A stretch of DNA of 64,000 nucleotides, taken from contig NZ_BBVD01000014.1 in the NCBI RefSeq assembly GCF_000964545.1, forward strand, positions 79,264 to 143,263, read 5' to 3'. How positions within the stretch are numbered: position 1 is the stretch's first letter; every line of letters starts with the position of its first letter. This document shows, in pieces, positions 25,849-34,447 of this stretch. The stretch is from Comamonas thiooxydans. GTDB lineage: Bacteria; Pseudomonadota; Gammaproteobacteria; Burkholderiales; Burkholderiaceae_C. The translations under genes were made by a program, and so were the position numbers. The notes below the pieces were generated by a model. That model had not been told where the DNA came from. It made no database searches and saw only the letters and a list, made by a program, of their open reading frames with translations.

Positions 25849-26580
25849 ATGAGCACGACTGCCGATCTCGTCACCGCCATCAAGAAAGAACTCAAGGCCG
25901 CGCAGATGACCTATGCCGACCTGGCCCAGGCCATAGGCATGGCCGAATCCAGCGTCAAGCGCATGCTGGCCAAGGGCGACATGCCGCTGTCGCGCATCGA
26001 CGAGATCTGCCGCGCCCTGCACCTGGACTTTGCCGATCTGGCGCGCAATGTGGCCGACAGCCGGCCGCTGCTGCAGCAGATCACGCGCGAGCAGGAGATT
26101 GCCGTGGTTGCCGACCGCAAGCTGCTGCTCACGGCGATCTGCGTGCTCAGCCAGTGGACGCTGGAGCAGATCGTCGCCACCTACCGCATCAGCGAGCCCG
26201 AGGGCATAGGCTATCTGGCGCAGCTGGACCGCATCGGCATCATCGAGCTGCGTCCTGGCAACCGCTACAAGCTGCGCCTGGCCAAGACCTTCCGCTGGCA
26301 GACCAACGGCCCGGTGATGGACTTCTTCCGTGAGAACGCCGTGCTGGACTATTTTGGCGGCACTTTTGCCGGCGAGGACGAGACCATGCTGCTGGTGCAT
26401 GGCTCCATCGCCCCCAGCCTGGCGCCCAGCTTCGTGGAGCGCATTCAGCGCATCGGTCAGGACTTTTCACAGCAGCATCTGCAGGATCAGCGCCTGGGCC
26501 CCAACAAGATCGAGGGCTACACCCTGGTGCTGGGCATGCGCAAATGGGAGCTGCCCGCCTTTGCGGCCTTGCGCCGGTAG
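25849..26580 (+). CDS. XRE-family transcriptional regulator
   Basis: A 243-residue protein. Residues 5-65 are a lambda-repressor-like helix-turn-helix: MTYADLAQAIGMAESSVKRML, with the second helix reading SSVKRMLA, then LSRIDEICRAL. The remaining 180 residues form an uncharacterised domain with a predicted winged-helix part (LSQWTLEQIVATYRIS, QLDRIGIIELRPGNRYKL), so it may bind a ligand or a second DNA site. ATG 25849 (MSTTADL) is the natural start; the frame is open from 25756. It is divergent from the ceramidase-like gene, which it may regulate. Confidence 0.82.
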   Translation: MSTTADLVTAIKKELKAAQMTYADLAQAIGMAESSVKRMLAKGDMPLSRIDEICRALHLDFADLARNVADSRPLLQQITREQEIAVVADRKLLLTAICVLSQWTLEQIVATYRISEPEGIGYLAQLDRIGIIELRPGNRYKLRLAKTFRWQTNGPVMDFFRENAVLDYFGGTFAGEDETMLLVHGSIAPSLAPSFVERIQRIGQDFSQQHLQDQRLGPNKIEGYTLVLGMRKWELPAFAALRR

Positions 26581-26589
26581 ACCTTCACT

Positions 26590-26640
26590 CCCAAATATGT
26601 AGCTAAATGCGCTTGCTGTATCTGCATCAGCCGGCTGTTT
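26590..26640 (+). repeat. Possible degenerate family B repeat
   Basis: Ten bases after the XRE stop the plus strand reads ATGTAGCTAAATGCGCTTGC. The position and layout fit family B, but the match is weak. Confidence 0.3.
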
Positions 26641-26780
26641 TATACATTCTTCACCAAACAGACACACAAGATTGCAAGACTTCGCACAGCGGCAACCCAC
26701 GGTTGACGCTGACCTTCCAACATGGAGCCCAAGGGATGCCTGGACCCACAGACAGCCCGCTACCCATGAAGGAGGCGTAT

Positions 26781-27185
26781 ATGCTGACAATCCGCAACAC
26801 CATCCACACCGTCGCTGCCGCAGGCGCACTCGCCTTGCTGGGCTTTGCCGGTAGTGCACAGGCCCAAAGCGCTTACTGGGCGGGTGCCAGCCAGGGTGCC
26901 TATGTGAACGTGCAGTTCAACGCACCGCCCCCGGTCCGCTATGAAGCCGTGCCCGCTCCGCGCCGTGGCTATGTCTGGGCTCCTGGTTACTGGGAGCCGC
27001 GCGGCCACCGCCATGTCTGGCGCGCCGGCCACTGGGTGCAGAACCGCCCCGGCTATGTGTACCGCCAGCCCGTCTGGGTGCAGCACGGCAACCGCTGGGA
27101 CTACCGCGCCAGCCGCTGGGACAGGGATGGCGACGGCGTGCCCAACCGCCATGACCGCAACCCCCACAACCCCTATCGCCGCTAA
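26781..27185 (+). CDS. Small periplasmic protein with aromatic W/Y-G repeats and a Ca-loop tail
   Basis: A 134-residue exported protein. The signal peptide ends at GSAQAQS. The middle has three aromatic repeats of the YxWxxGxW type (YVWAPGYWEPRG, HVWRAGHWVQNRPG, PVWVQHGNRWDY), found in small proteobacterial envelope proteins. The C-terminus DRDGDGVPNRHDRNP fits a DxDxDGxxNxxD calcium-binding loop. ATG 26781 has GGAGG 7 bases upstream; upstream in-frame codons are non-coding in composition. It is followed by its own terminator. Confidence 0.8.
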   Translation: MLTIRNTIHTVAAAGALALLGFAGSAQAQSAYWAGASQGAYVNVQFNAPPPVRYEAVPAPRRGYVWAPGYWEPRGHRHVWRAGHWVQNRPGYVYRQPVWVQHGNRWDYRASRWDRDGDGVPNRHDRNPHNPYRR

Positions 27186-27258
27186 AAGCCTGTTGAAGCT
27201 TTAAGCCCTGATCGCTCCCTCCGCTGGCCCTCCGAGTCATCACTTTCCAGCGGATTTC

Positions 27259-27292
27259 AGCCCATATCTCGCAAGAGATCTGGGCTTTTTTT
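27259..27292 (+). terminator. Rho-independent terminator
   Basis: AGCCCAtATCTC pairs with GAGATcTGGGCT around a GCAA loop and is followed by seven Ts, about 75 bases after the stop of the small periplasmic protein. Confidence 0.9.
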
Positions 27293-27395
27293 GCATTAAC
27301 CCCACAAGCTTAATGCTGCATAAGCATATAGAAGCAAATCATTAAATTACGGACACAATTCACAGCATTCAAGGTTCCTCTGGACAAGTCCCATC

Positions 27396-28406
27396 ATGCG
27401 TTTGCTGCCCCGTTTCATCTCCGGTCTTGTTGCCACAACGGCGGCCGCCGCCCTGCTTCCCCTGTCCAGCCAGGCGGCCGACCCCGGCGCCGCCAGCTAT
27501 CCGCATCAGCCCATCACCATGATCATGGGCTTCAACGCAGGCTCGGGTGTGGACGTGATCGGCCGTGTGGCGCAGGAGCCGCTGGGCAAGATTCTGGGCC
27601 AGCCTGTCATCATTGACTACAAGAGCGGCGCCGCCGGCAATATCGGCAGCGAGTTCGTGGCCCGCGCCAAGCCCGATGGCTACACCATCTACTTCGGCAC
27701 CGCCGCCACCCACGGTAGCAATGCCGCGCTGTACAAGAAACTGCCCTTCGACGTGGAGGCCGACTTTGTGCCCGTCGCACCGCTGGTGGACGTGGCCAAT
27801 GTGCTGACCATCAATCCCAATGTGATCAACGTCAAGAACCTCAAGGAGTTCGTTGACGAGGTCAAGGCCCATCCCGGCAAGTACAACTACGCCTCGACCG
27901 GCAATGGCGCAGGCACCCATATGGCGTTTGCCGAGTTCAACTCGCGTCTGGGCCTGGACATGGTGCATGTGCCCTACAAGGGCGGCCCCGAAGCCATCAC
28001 CTCGGTGCTGCGCGGCGAGACCTGCTGCATCATGAACCAGGTGCAGACCGTTCTGAGCCACTACAAGGCCGGCAAGGTGCGCCTGCTGGGCGTGACCACG
28101 GCCAAGCCCGTGGAAGCCGTCAAGGAAGTACCCACCATTGCCGCCAGCGGCCTGCCGGGCACCAAGGGCTTCAACAGCTCCATCTGGTTCGGCATCTTCG
28201 CGCCCAAGGGCACGGACCCGGTCATCGTCAAAAAGCTCAACCTGGCCGTCAACGACGTGCTCAAGCAGCCCGAGGTGCGCGAGCGCTTTGTCTCCCAGGG
28301 CAACACCATCCGCGAAGAGACACCCGAGCAGTTCAAGAAGACCGTGCATGAAGATCGCATCAAATGGGCCAAGGTGGTCAAGGATGCCAAGATAAGTATT
28401 GACTAA
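27396..28406 (+). CDS. Bug-family (TctC-like) periplasmic substrate-binding protein
   Basis: A 336-residue solute-binding protein. A signal peptide ends at SQAAD, then PHQPITMIMGFNAGSGVDVIGR, the typical first strand and ligand loop, and DYKSGAAGNIGSEFVARAKPDGYT, both hallmark Bug motifs. TctC-type proteins bring carboxylates or aromatic compounds to a TctAB permease. No tctAB genes are next to it, as is usual for the many orphan Bug proteins of Comamonas and Bordetella. It may share function with the monooxygenase and AhpD-like genes downstream, but a repeat separates them. Confidence 0.9.
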   Translation: MRLLPRFISGLVATTAAAALLPLSSQAADPGAASYPHQPITMIMGFNAGSGVDVIGRVAQEPLGKILGQPVIIDYKSGAAGNIGSEFVARAKPDGYTIYFGTAATHGSNAALYKKLPFDVEADFVPVAPLVDVANVLTINPNVINVKNLKEFVDEVKAHPGKYNYASTGNGAGTHMAFAEFNSRLGLDMVHVPYKGGPEAITSVLRGETCCIMNQVQTVLSHYKAGKVRLLGVTTAKPVEAVKEVPTIAASGLPGTKGFNSSIWFGIFAPKGTDPVIVKKLNLAVNDVLKQPEVRERFVSQGNTIREETPEQFKKTVHEDRIKWAKVVKDAKISID

Positions 28407-28408
28407 CA

Positions 28409-28540
28409 CCCCCTGAGCGGCCCTGCCGCGTCCCCCCCTCTCTCTACGCGCTGCGCGCCAAGGGAGAGGAACGACACCCTCGGTGCGGGGGCCCCTTCCT
28501 CGGTGTCTCTCACTTGGTCCTGCTTCGGTTCAAGCAGTGT
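28409..28540 (+). repeat. Dispersed 3'-end repeat, family A, copy 2
   Basis: Four bases after the stop of the Bug gene: CCCCCTGAGCGGCC, CCCCCCTCTC, CGCGCTGCGCGC, AGGGAGAGGAACGACA and CTCGGTGTCTCTCACTTGG. Same order and orientation relative to the upstream gene as the other copies. Confidence 0.75.
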
Positions 28541-28604
28541 TAAGTTATCGGTGTTTGTTTGATGCGTCTGCGGCTCAAGCCTCAGGCGCTTTTGGGTTTT
28601 AGCT

Positions 28605-30068
28605 ATGTCTTATTCAACTTCTACGGCAGGCGCCGCCACGGGGCTTGCAGTGCTGGAAGAGCGCCTGCGTGACGACTTCGTCACTCTGGGCTGGCCTGCC
28701 AAGGCCTGGATTCCTCCCTCCACGCGCAAGGGACTGCCGGTGCATGACGTGCTCGTCATCGGCGCCGGCCAGGCCGGTCTCGCGCTCAGCATGGCGCTGC
28801 AGCAGGTCGGCATCAAGCCTGTGCTGCTGGACAAGTCCGCGCCAGACTTCGAAGGCCCATGGGCCACCACGGCGCGCATGGAAACCCTGCGCTCGCCCAA
28901 GGAGCTGACCGGCCCTGCCATGGGGGTTGCAGCTCTGTCCTTTCGCGCCTGGTTCATCGCCCAGTTCGGCCTGGATGCCTGGACAGCGCTGGACAAGATC
29001 CCGCGCCTGCAGTGGATGGACTATCTGCGCTGGTACCGCCGCGTGACCAACGCCGATGTGCGCAACGGCCATGAAGTCATTGCCGTGCGCCCGCAGGCCG
29101 ATGGCGTGGTGGAAGTCGATGTCAAGGCCAATGGCGTGACCGCCACCTGGCAAACCCGCCGCCTGGTGCTGGCCACAGGCCGCGACGGCCTGGGCGGCGC
29201 CACGGTTCCCGCCTTCATGCGGGGCGTGGACAGGAAGTTCTGGGCCCATTCCTCCGACGCCATGGACTACGCCACGCTGGCGGGCAAGCATGTGGGCGTG
29301 GTCGGCGCCGGGGCTTCGGCCATGGACAGCGCCGCGACGGCTCTCGAAAACGGCGCGGCCAGCGTGGACATGCTGATCCGCCGCCAGCAGTTGCCGCTGA
29401 TCAACAAGTCCAAGGGCTCGGGCGTGCCCGGTCTGACCCACGGTCAGTATCTGCTGCCCGATGCATGGAAATGGCGCATCCGCCACTACATCAACGCCCA
29501 GCAAGTGCCGCCGCCGCACGGCAGCACGCTGCGTGTCTCGCGCCATGACAACGCCTTCTTCAACCTGGGCTGCGCTGTGCAGAGCGTGGAAAAAGCAGGC
29601 AACAAGCTGCAGGTGCAGACCTCGGCCGGCGTGTTCGTGCTGGACTTTCTCATCGTCTCCACAGGCTTTGCCATCGACTGGAGCCTGCGTCCCGAATTTG
29701 CGGACATCGCTGCCCATGTAAAGCTGTGGAACAGCCGCTTCACGCCCGAGACCGGCGATGAGGATGCCGAGCTGTCGGCATCGCCAGATCTGGGCCCGCT
29801 GTTCGAGTTCCAGGGCGACCTTCCCGGTCTCGACCGGATTCACTGCTTCTGCTACCCCGCTGCGCTCTCGCACGGCACGGTGTCGGGCGATATTCCCGCC
29901 ATCAGCGACGGGGCGCGCAAGCTGGCCCAGGGCCTGGCCTCGCTGTTCTATCTGGACGATATCGAGCAGCACTTCGACAAGCTCAAGGCCTATGCCGAGC
30001 CCGAACTGGACGGCACGGAATGGACCGCAGCCGACAGCGCTGCGCGCATCCGCCAGCTGCAACCCTAA
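28605..30068 (+). CDS. Flavin-dependent NAD(P)-binding monooxygenase-like protein
   Basis: A 487-residue protein with two Rossmann motifs: VLVIGAGQAGLALS (FAD, residues about 49-62) and VGVVGAGASAMDSAA (NADPH, about 227-241). VSTGFAID near the C-terminus matches the ATG/DG-type motif of class B flavoproteins. It resembles predicted SidA/IucD-type and Baeyer-Villiger-like monooxygenases; the exact substrate is not evident. There is no strong ribosome binding site. The stop is 15 bases from the AhpD-like gene start, so the two form an operon. Confidence 0.8.
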   Translation: MSYSTSTAGAATGLAVLEERLRDDFVTLGWPAKAWIPPSTRKGLPVHDVLVIGAGQAGLALSMALQQVGIKPVLLDKSAPDFEGPWATTARMETLRSPKELTGPAMGVAALSFRAWFIAQFGLDAWTALDKIPRLQWMDYLRWYRRVTNADVRNGHEVIAVRPQADGVVEVDVKANGVTATWQTRRLVLATGRDGLGGATVPAFMRGVDRKFWAHSSDAMDYATLAGKHVGVVGAGASAMDSAATALENGAASVDMLIRRQQLPLINKSKGSGVPGLTHGQYLLPDAWKWRIRHYINAQQVPPPHGSTLRVSRHDNAFFNLGCAVQSVEKAGNKLQVQTSAGVFVLDFLIVSTGFAIDWSLRPEFADIAAHVKLWNSRFTPETGDEDAELSASPDLGPLFEFQGDLPGLDRIHCFCYPAALSHGTVSGDIPAISDGARKLAQGLASLFYLDDIEQHFDKLKAYAEPELDGTEWTAADSAARIRQLQP

Positions 30069-30083
30069 ATCAAGAGACTTCGC

Positions 30084-31238
30084 ATGACAGACACCATAGA
30101 CCGACTGGCCGGCCTCGAACAGGGCAGCCCCACATTCACCACTCGCCACGAGCGCGAAAAAGTCGCTCTGGCCACCCAGGCCTGCGAAGACCTGCTGCTG
30201 GGCAATCAGCTGGACAGCGATCTGACCCAGGCCGAGCGCCTGGTGCTGGCTGCCGAGCAGGCCCGTGTCAGCGGCGTGAGCATGCTGGAAGCCGAATACC
30301 GTGCGCGCGCCGAGGCCTTGGGCCAAGCCATCACGCCCGAGCTTCGCGCCATCCTCGATCAGCCCGGTGCCCAGACCGGCAATGCGCGCCTGGACGCCAT
30401 GCTGCACTTTGTGCGCACGCTGGCCCTGAACCCGGCCCAGAGCGATCAGGCCGCGCTGCTGGCCATTCCGGCCGCCGGCCTGTCGCTCAACGACACCGTG
30501 CTGCTGGCCCAGCTGATCGGCTTTGTCTCGTATCAGGCCCGCCTGCTGGCGGGTGTGAAGGCCATGGGAGAGCTGGGCGGCGCGACCGAAGCGCCGGCCC
30601 CCCAGCCTGCCGATGCCGCGCCCTTTGTCCACCCCGCCAATCTGCCACCACCCGGCGAGCCTCTGCGCCGCAACGGCTTTACCAGCGAGACGCTGGACTG
30701 GAAGGCCTGGCTGCAGGTGCTGGACCCCGACACCGCCACGCCCGAGCAGCAGCAGGTGCTGGAGGTCAGCCACCCCAAGGCCAAGAGCATGGACTTCTAT
30801 CTGCTGCTGGCGCGTCAGCCCCAGGTGCTGCTGGAGCGCTCCCAGGCCTTCAACGCCATCATGTATGCACCCGGCGGCCTTTCCCGCGCCGAGCGTGAAG
30901 TGGCGGCCACTGCCGTCTCGCGCTCCAACGGCTGCGTGTACTGCGCATCGGTGCACGCTCAGCGCTTCGAGCAGCTGGCCAAGCGCAACGATGTGATGGC
31001 CCAGCTGTTTGACGAGCCCGAGACCGCCGGCACCAATGCCCGCGAGCGCGCCATCATCCAGGCTTCGCTGACACTGACGCGTGCGCCGGGCAGCTTTGGC
31101 CCGCAGGATCTGCAACCGCTGCGCGATGCAGGTCTGTCCGATCTGGAAATTCTGGACATGCTGCACTCGGCCGCACTGTTCGGCTGGGCGAACCGCCTGA
31201 TGCTGAATCTGGGCGTTGAAATTTACGCCACCCCCTGA
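30084..31238 (+). CDS. CMD/AhpD-like protein, two-domain
   Basis: A 384-residue protein with two carboxymuconolactone decarboxylase/AhpD-like halves joined by a Pro/Ala linker (residues about 170-195). The C-terminal half carries the redox motif NGCVYCASVHAQRF, with CxxC and a following His, as in AhpD-type peroxidase-related enzymes. The first half lacks a CxxC. It likely protects the adjacent flavin monooxygenase pathway from peroxide or reacts with its product; this is inference. The stop TGA lies inside a family A repeat, so the C-terminal residues ATP are repeat-encoded. Confidence 0.8.
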   Translation: MTDTIDRLAGLEQGSPTFTTRHEREKVALATQACEDLLLGNQLDSDLTQAERLVLAAEQARVSGVSMLEAEYRARAEALGQAITPELRAILDQPGAQTGNARLDAMLHFVRTLALNPAQSDQAALLAIPAAGLSLNDTVLLAQLIGFVSYQARLLAGVKAMGELGGATEAPAPQPADAAPFVHPANLPPPGEPLRRNGFTSETLDWKAWLQVLDPDTATPEQQQVLEVSHPKAKSMDFYLLLARQPQVLLERSQAFNAIMYAPGGLSRAEREVAATAVSRSNGCVYCASVHAQRFEQLAKRNDVMAQLFDEPETAGTNARERAIIQASLTLTRAPGSFGPQDLQPLRDAGLSDLEILDMLHSAALFGWANRLMLNLGVEIYATP

Positions 31239-31362
31239 GTCGCTTTGCCTAGGCGGCCCAGCGCCTTCCCCCTATCTCTACGCGCTGCGCGCTACGGGAG
31301 GGGGACGACAGCGTCGCTGCGCGGCGGCGCTTGCTTGCTGTCACTGGTTTCAGGCCGTGCCG
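31231..31362 (+). repeat. Dispersed 3'-end repeat, family A, copy 3
   Basis: CCCCCTGAGTCGC begins the element at 31231 and its TGA is the stop codon of the AhpD-like gene. Then CCTTCCCCCTATCTC, CGCGCTGCGCGC and GGGAGGGGGACGACA, able to form a long GC hairpin, and CTTGCTGTCACTGG. Confidence 0.8.
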
Positions 31363-31384
31363 GTTTTTGGCACAGCTTTTCTTT

Positions 31385-31472
31385 TTTGATAGCAGCTTGC
31401 GCAATTAAAACCGTAATCTCAGAAAAAATACCTCCTAAAACCTATTTGAATCAAGCGTTAGCAGCTATCAAA
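31385..31472. repeat. Two inverted family B arms between convergent genes
   Basis: TTTGATAGCAGCTTGCGC (31385-31402) and, on the opposite strand, TTTGATAGCTGCTAACGC (within 31451-31472) face each other across about 50 AT-rich bases. About 15 of 18 positions match. Each arm faces away from the convergent gene ends and could make a two-way stem or terminator-like structure. Confidence 0.6.
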
Positions 31473-31479
31473 TTTCAGG

Positions 31480-32730
31480 CTATTTACCGGTGAACACCGT
31501 CAGCACGCCGGCTAGCTGATGCACATGTGCGTCCATCAGCTGTGCCTCGGCCACCAGGCCGATCAGAGGCACCGGCCCCAGCGCATGGCGCAGCAGCTTG
31601 AGCTCGGCATCGGCGCAGCCAAACAGCTCGCTGCCCCGTCCCTTGCTGCTCACATAGATGGCACCGCGTATATGCTGGGGCTGGGCCGCCTCGGCCATGG
31701 TCTCGGGGCCGGCATCGGCAAAGTCGGGCTGCAGCGCGTCTTTGAGGGCCGCGCCCATCTGCATCAGCTCATGACGGGCCGCGCTGCTCTGGCGCTGGCA
31801 GAAGATCACCGTATGCTCGGCCTCCACGGGCGACGACAGCGCAACGCCCTGGCGCACCGGATCCAGCCCCACAATATGCAGCACCTGGGCCTCGTCGGTG
31901 AGCGCCCCGCGCTCCAGACCCCGGCCCAGCGGGGCAATCGCGGCCTGGGTCTTGCGCAGCTGCGACAACGCAGCCTGCCAGCCGCCTCCGGCGCTGGGGC
32001 TGGCTTCCACATCCAGCATCTGCAGCAGTCGGGGCAAGGCGGGCTCGCCTTCGAGCTCCAGCACCACCGGGCCTCTGGCCTCGGTAATTTCGAGCCCCGC
32101 GCCCAAAGGCGCGCAGCCCTGGGCCAGTCTTGAAATACAGGCTACGTCAGCATCGAAGGCCACGCCGGAAAAGCCGGCATGAAAGATGCCGACGCTGGCC
32201 TGGGCACGCAAGCGGGGCAAATCTTCGGCGCGGCAGGCAAACTGCACGCCCTGCTCGCTGCTGAGCGCCCCGAACAGATTTCCAGAGCTGATGCGCTCGG
32301 AAAGCTCTAGCAGCAGCTCTGCGAGATCAGGCTGATCGATGCTGGAGTGCACCAGGGCCGAATGCGCCTCGAATCCGGCTTCGGCGCCGCTTTGCGCCAG
32401 CGGTGCCACGCCGGAATAGACGCGGTAATGGGCTGCGGGCAGGTCCAGCAGCATGACCGCCAGCGAGGAGCTTTCGGAATACTCATGCTCCATGGCCAGT
32501 ACGGCGTGACCGGAGCTGCCCACCCAGTCGGTAACCTGGGGCAACTCGCGCGCCAACAGCGCCAGCAAGGGCTGCGCATGAGGCACCAGCCCCTGCGCGA
32601 TATAGACCAGACCCAGCCGATGCGGCTGCAGTGACTGGCGCAGCAACTGCCCACGCAGCTGCAGCACGACTTGCTCAGTCGCAGCGCGCCAGTCTTCATG
32701 GCTGGCATGAGCGACGGGAAACAGTGACAT
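31480..32730 (-). CDS. FIST-domain protein
   Basis: A 416-residue protein with FIST N and C domains, a predicted small-ligand sensor fold. FIST_N traits: a start MSLFPVAHASHEDWRAATEQ, then VGSSGHAVLAMEHEYSE; FIST_C traits: GRGSELFGCADAELKLLR near the C-terminus. FIST domains are often found with signalling enzymes, but here there is no output domain. ATG 32730 has AGGAGG 5 bases upstream and replaces the longer frame at 32769. It is followed on the same strand by nothing and converges with the AhpD-like gene through repeat elements. Confidence 0.85.
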   Translation of the reverse strand: MSLFPVAHASHEDWRAATEQVVLQLRGQLLRQSLQPHRLGLVYIAQGLVPHAQPLLALLARELPQVTDWVGSSGHAVLAMEHEYSESSSLAVMLLDLPAAHYRVYSGVAPLAQSGAEAGFEAHSALVHSSIDQPDLAELLLELSERISSGNLFGALSSEQGVQFACRAEDLPRLRAQASVGIFHAGFSGVAFDADVACISRLAQGCAPLGAGLEITEARGPVVLELEGEPALPRLLQMLDVEASPSAGGGWQAALSQLRKTQAAIAPLGRGLERGALTDEAQVLHIVGLDPVRQGVALSSPVEAEHTVIFCQRQSSAARHELMQMGAALKDALQPDFADAGPETMAEAAQPQHIRGAIYVSSKGRGSELFGCADAELKLLRHALGPVPLIGLVAEAQLMDAHVHQLAGVLTVFTGK

Positions 32731-32802
32731 AAGCCCTCCTGTTCTTGCTGGAGCGTGGATGCCTTGCAACCACGATTTTCCACCTTAGCGGGAAGGGATT
32801 GC

Positions 32803-33675
32803 TCAGGGCTTGCGCGAGGTAGCAGAGGTTTTGGCTGTAGTCTTTTTGGCGGCAGGCTGCTTGGCAGCAGTTTTTTTAACGGCTGTGGTCTTGCTCGCTG
32901 CCGTTTTGGGTTGACCGGTCTTGGCCGCAGCCTTGTGTGCAGGCTTGGGTTCAGCTGTCGCGGCGCTCTTTGCCGCATTCTTTTCCGCAGTTTTCGCCGC
33001 AGCTGCAGTGCCAAAGCCGCCAGCCTGCGCCATCACCTTTTCCATGGTGGACTTGGCAAAACCGCTGGCCATCTCGGTGGCGCGCTGGGCGGCCGCCAGC
33101 GTCTCGGGCGGCACGGGCTCGGCCATGGCCTTGGCCGCGATCTGCTGGAACTGCTGGGTCAGCGCTCCCCACCATTGCATGGCCTGGCTCAGGGCGGCCT
33201 GAGAAGAGGCGCCCGCCTGGGTCCGGCTGTCGGCCTCGGCCGCTGCGGGCTCTGCTTCAGGCTCCGGCTCTGCCGCAGGCTCGGCGGCTGGCGCGGCCGT
33301 GGCGGCCCCCATGGGCCAGCCGGTATTGCCGGTCGCAGCGGGCTCTGCCGGCGCTGCACCGGGGAAAGGAAAGGACTTGGCCAGCTCACTCATGCTGACA
33401 TTCATGTCCTTGAGCGTGGACAGCGTCATGCGCTGCACTTCCAGCGCCTGGATGGTGGCAGTCAGGGCGCGGCTGTTTTGTTCCAGCCAGAACTGCACGG
33501 CTTTCAGCTCGGCAATGCGCTTGTCAACCTCTTCCACGCTTACGGTGGGAGCCACCCATTGCGGCACGCGGCCCATGGGATTGGCTGCAGCGCCAGCGCT
33601 TTGCGCCAGCCCCTGCAGAAAATCAAAGCCGGGAATGAACTCGCCGAAACCAAATGCCGATGCGTCGCCGCTCAT
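32803..33675 (-). CDS. PhaM-type PHA-granule/nucleoid-associated protein
   Basis: A 290-residue protein. The N-terminal 110 residues match PhaM-family polyhydroxyalkanoate granule regulators: FIPGFDFLQGLAQSAG, VSVEEVDKRIAELKAVQFWL and helices up to SMSELAKSFPFP. The middle is Ala/Glu/Pro-rich. The C-terminal 60 residues are a Lys/Ala/Thr-rich histone-H1-like tail with AAKKT and AVKKTAAKQPAAKKTTAK-type runs, expected to bind DNA. In Ralstonia PhaM links PHB granules to the nucleoid and activates PHB synthase. No phaC or phaP is nearby. ATG 33675 is the preferred start. Confidence 0.8.
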   Translation of the reverse strand: MSGDASAFGFGEFIPGFDFLQGLAQSAGAAANPMGRVPQWVAPTVSVEEVDKRIAELKAVQFWLEQNSRALTATIQALEVQRMTLSTLKDMNVSMSELAKSFPFPGAAPAEPAATGNTGWPMGAATAAPAAEPAAEPEPEAEPAAAEADSRTQAGASSQAALSQAMQWWGALTQQFQQIAAKAMAEPVPPETLAAAQRATEMASGFAKSTMEKVMAQAGGFGTAAAAKTAEKNAAKSAATAEPKPAHKAAAKTGQPKTAASKTTAVKKTAAKQPAAKKTTAKTSATSRKP

Positions 33676-33802
33676 AGTGCTCTCCACTGCAGGGATGGAT
33701 ACCAGAATCCGCATCCGGACGGGACCGGACACGGAACTAGCTTACTGCACTTGCGATGTTTGCTGCAAACAAGGGAGCAGGTCGCGCGCCTGGCTCAAGT
33801 CA

Positions 33803-34318
33803 TCAATGCTGATGACCACCATGACCCATGTGCTGGTGCCCGGCACCAGCCGCCGCAGGGGCAGCCACGCGCACCGGCAGCTGCAGGCTCAGGCGCGACA
33901 CTGCGCCCTTGGCATCCTTGAACACCAGGGTCACAGGCACCTGGCTGTCCTTGACCAGCGGGGCCTTGAGCTGCTGCAGCATCAGGTGATAGCCGCCGGG
34001 CTTGAGATCCACGGCCACGCCCTGGGGCAGATCCAGGGCCTCGATGGCGCGCATGCGCATCACGTCGCCCTCCATCTTCATCTCGTGCACCTCGGCCACG
34101 GCGGCGGCCGTGGTTTCCACACCGACGAGCTTGAGCGGCTCCTGGGCCGTCAGGCGCATAAAAGCCCCCGAAGCCTGCTGACCCGCCACGCTGGCGCGGG
34201 CCCAGGCGTTCTCGACCTTGACATGGGCCGCATCGGCATGGGCCCAGGCGGCCCCCGAAACCAGCAGCGAAGCGACCAGCGAACCCAGGGCCATCACGGT
34301 AAAACGACGCGTATTCAT
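33803..34318 (-). CDS. Periplasmic copper chaperone PCu(A)C
   Basis: A 171-residue exported copper(I)-binding chaperone for cytochrome oxidase Cu(A) assembly or copper tolerance. A signal peptide ends at AWAHAD. The metal-binding pattern HxM is present as VAEVHEMKMEGDVMRMR, with the following Met pair. The C-terminus is His-rich (GHQHMGHGGHQH), giving a second copper site. ATG 34318 (MNTRRF) begins a normal signal; the frame is open farther upstream. It lies 139 bases downstream of the DUF2946 gene on the same strand and is probably co-transcribed. Confidence 0.92.
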   Translation of the reverse strand: MNTRRFTVMALGSLVASLLVSGAAWAHADAAHVKVENAWARASVAGQQASGAFMRLTAQEPLKLVGVETTAAAVAEVHEMKMEGDVMRMRAIEALDLPQGVAVDLKPGGYHLMLQQLKAPLVKDSQVPVTLVFKDAKGAVSRLSLQLPVRVAAPAAAGAGHQHMGHGGHQH

Positions 34319-34447
34319 GAAACCATCTCCATTCAAATTCAGTCTGGACTTACGCAAACAAGGGGGCATCAAGATGCTCTCCTTGAAACCAAGACCTTGC
34401 TTGGGCCTAATTTGCGTATGTCGTGTCAATCTCAAATCGATCTGAGA

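Noticed and set aside
28614..31166. Open frame of 850 codons on the minus strand
   Set aside because: It spans two real plus-strand genes (flavin monooxygenase and AhpD-like protein), so it cannot be a single gene.
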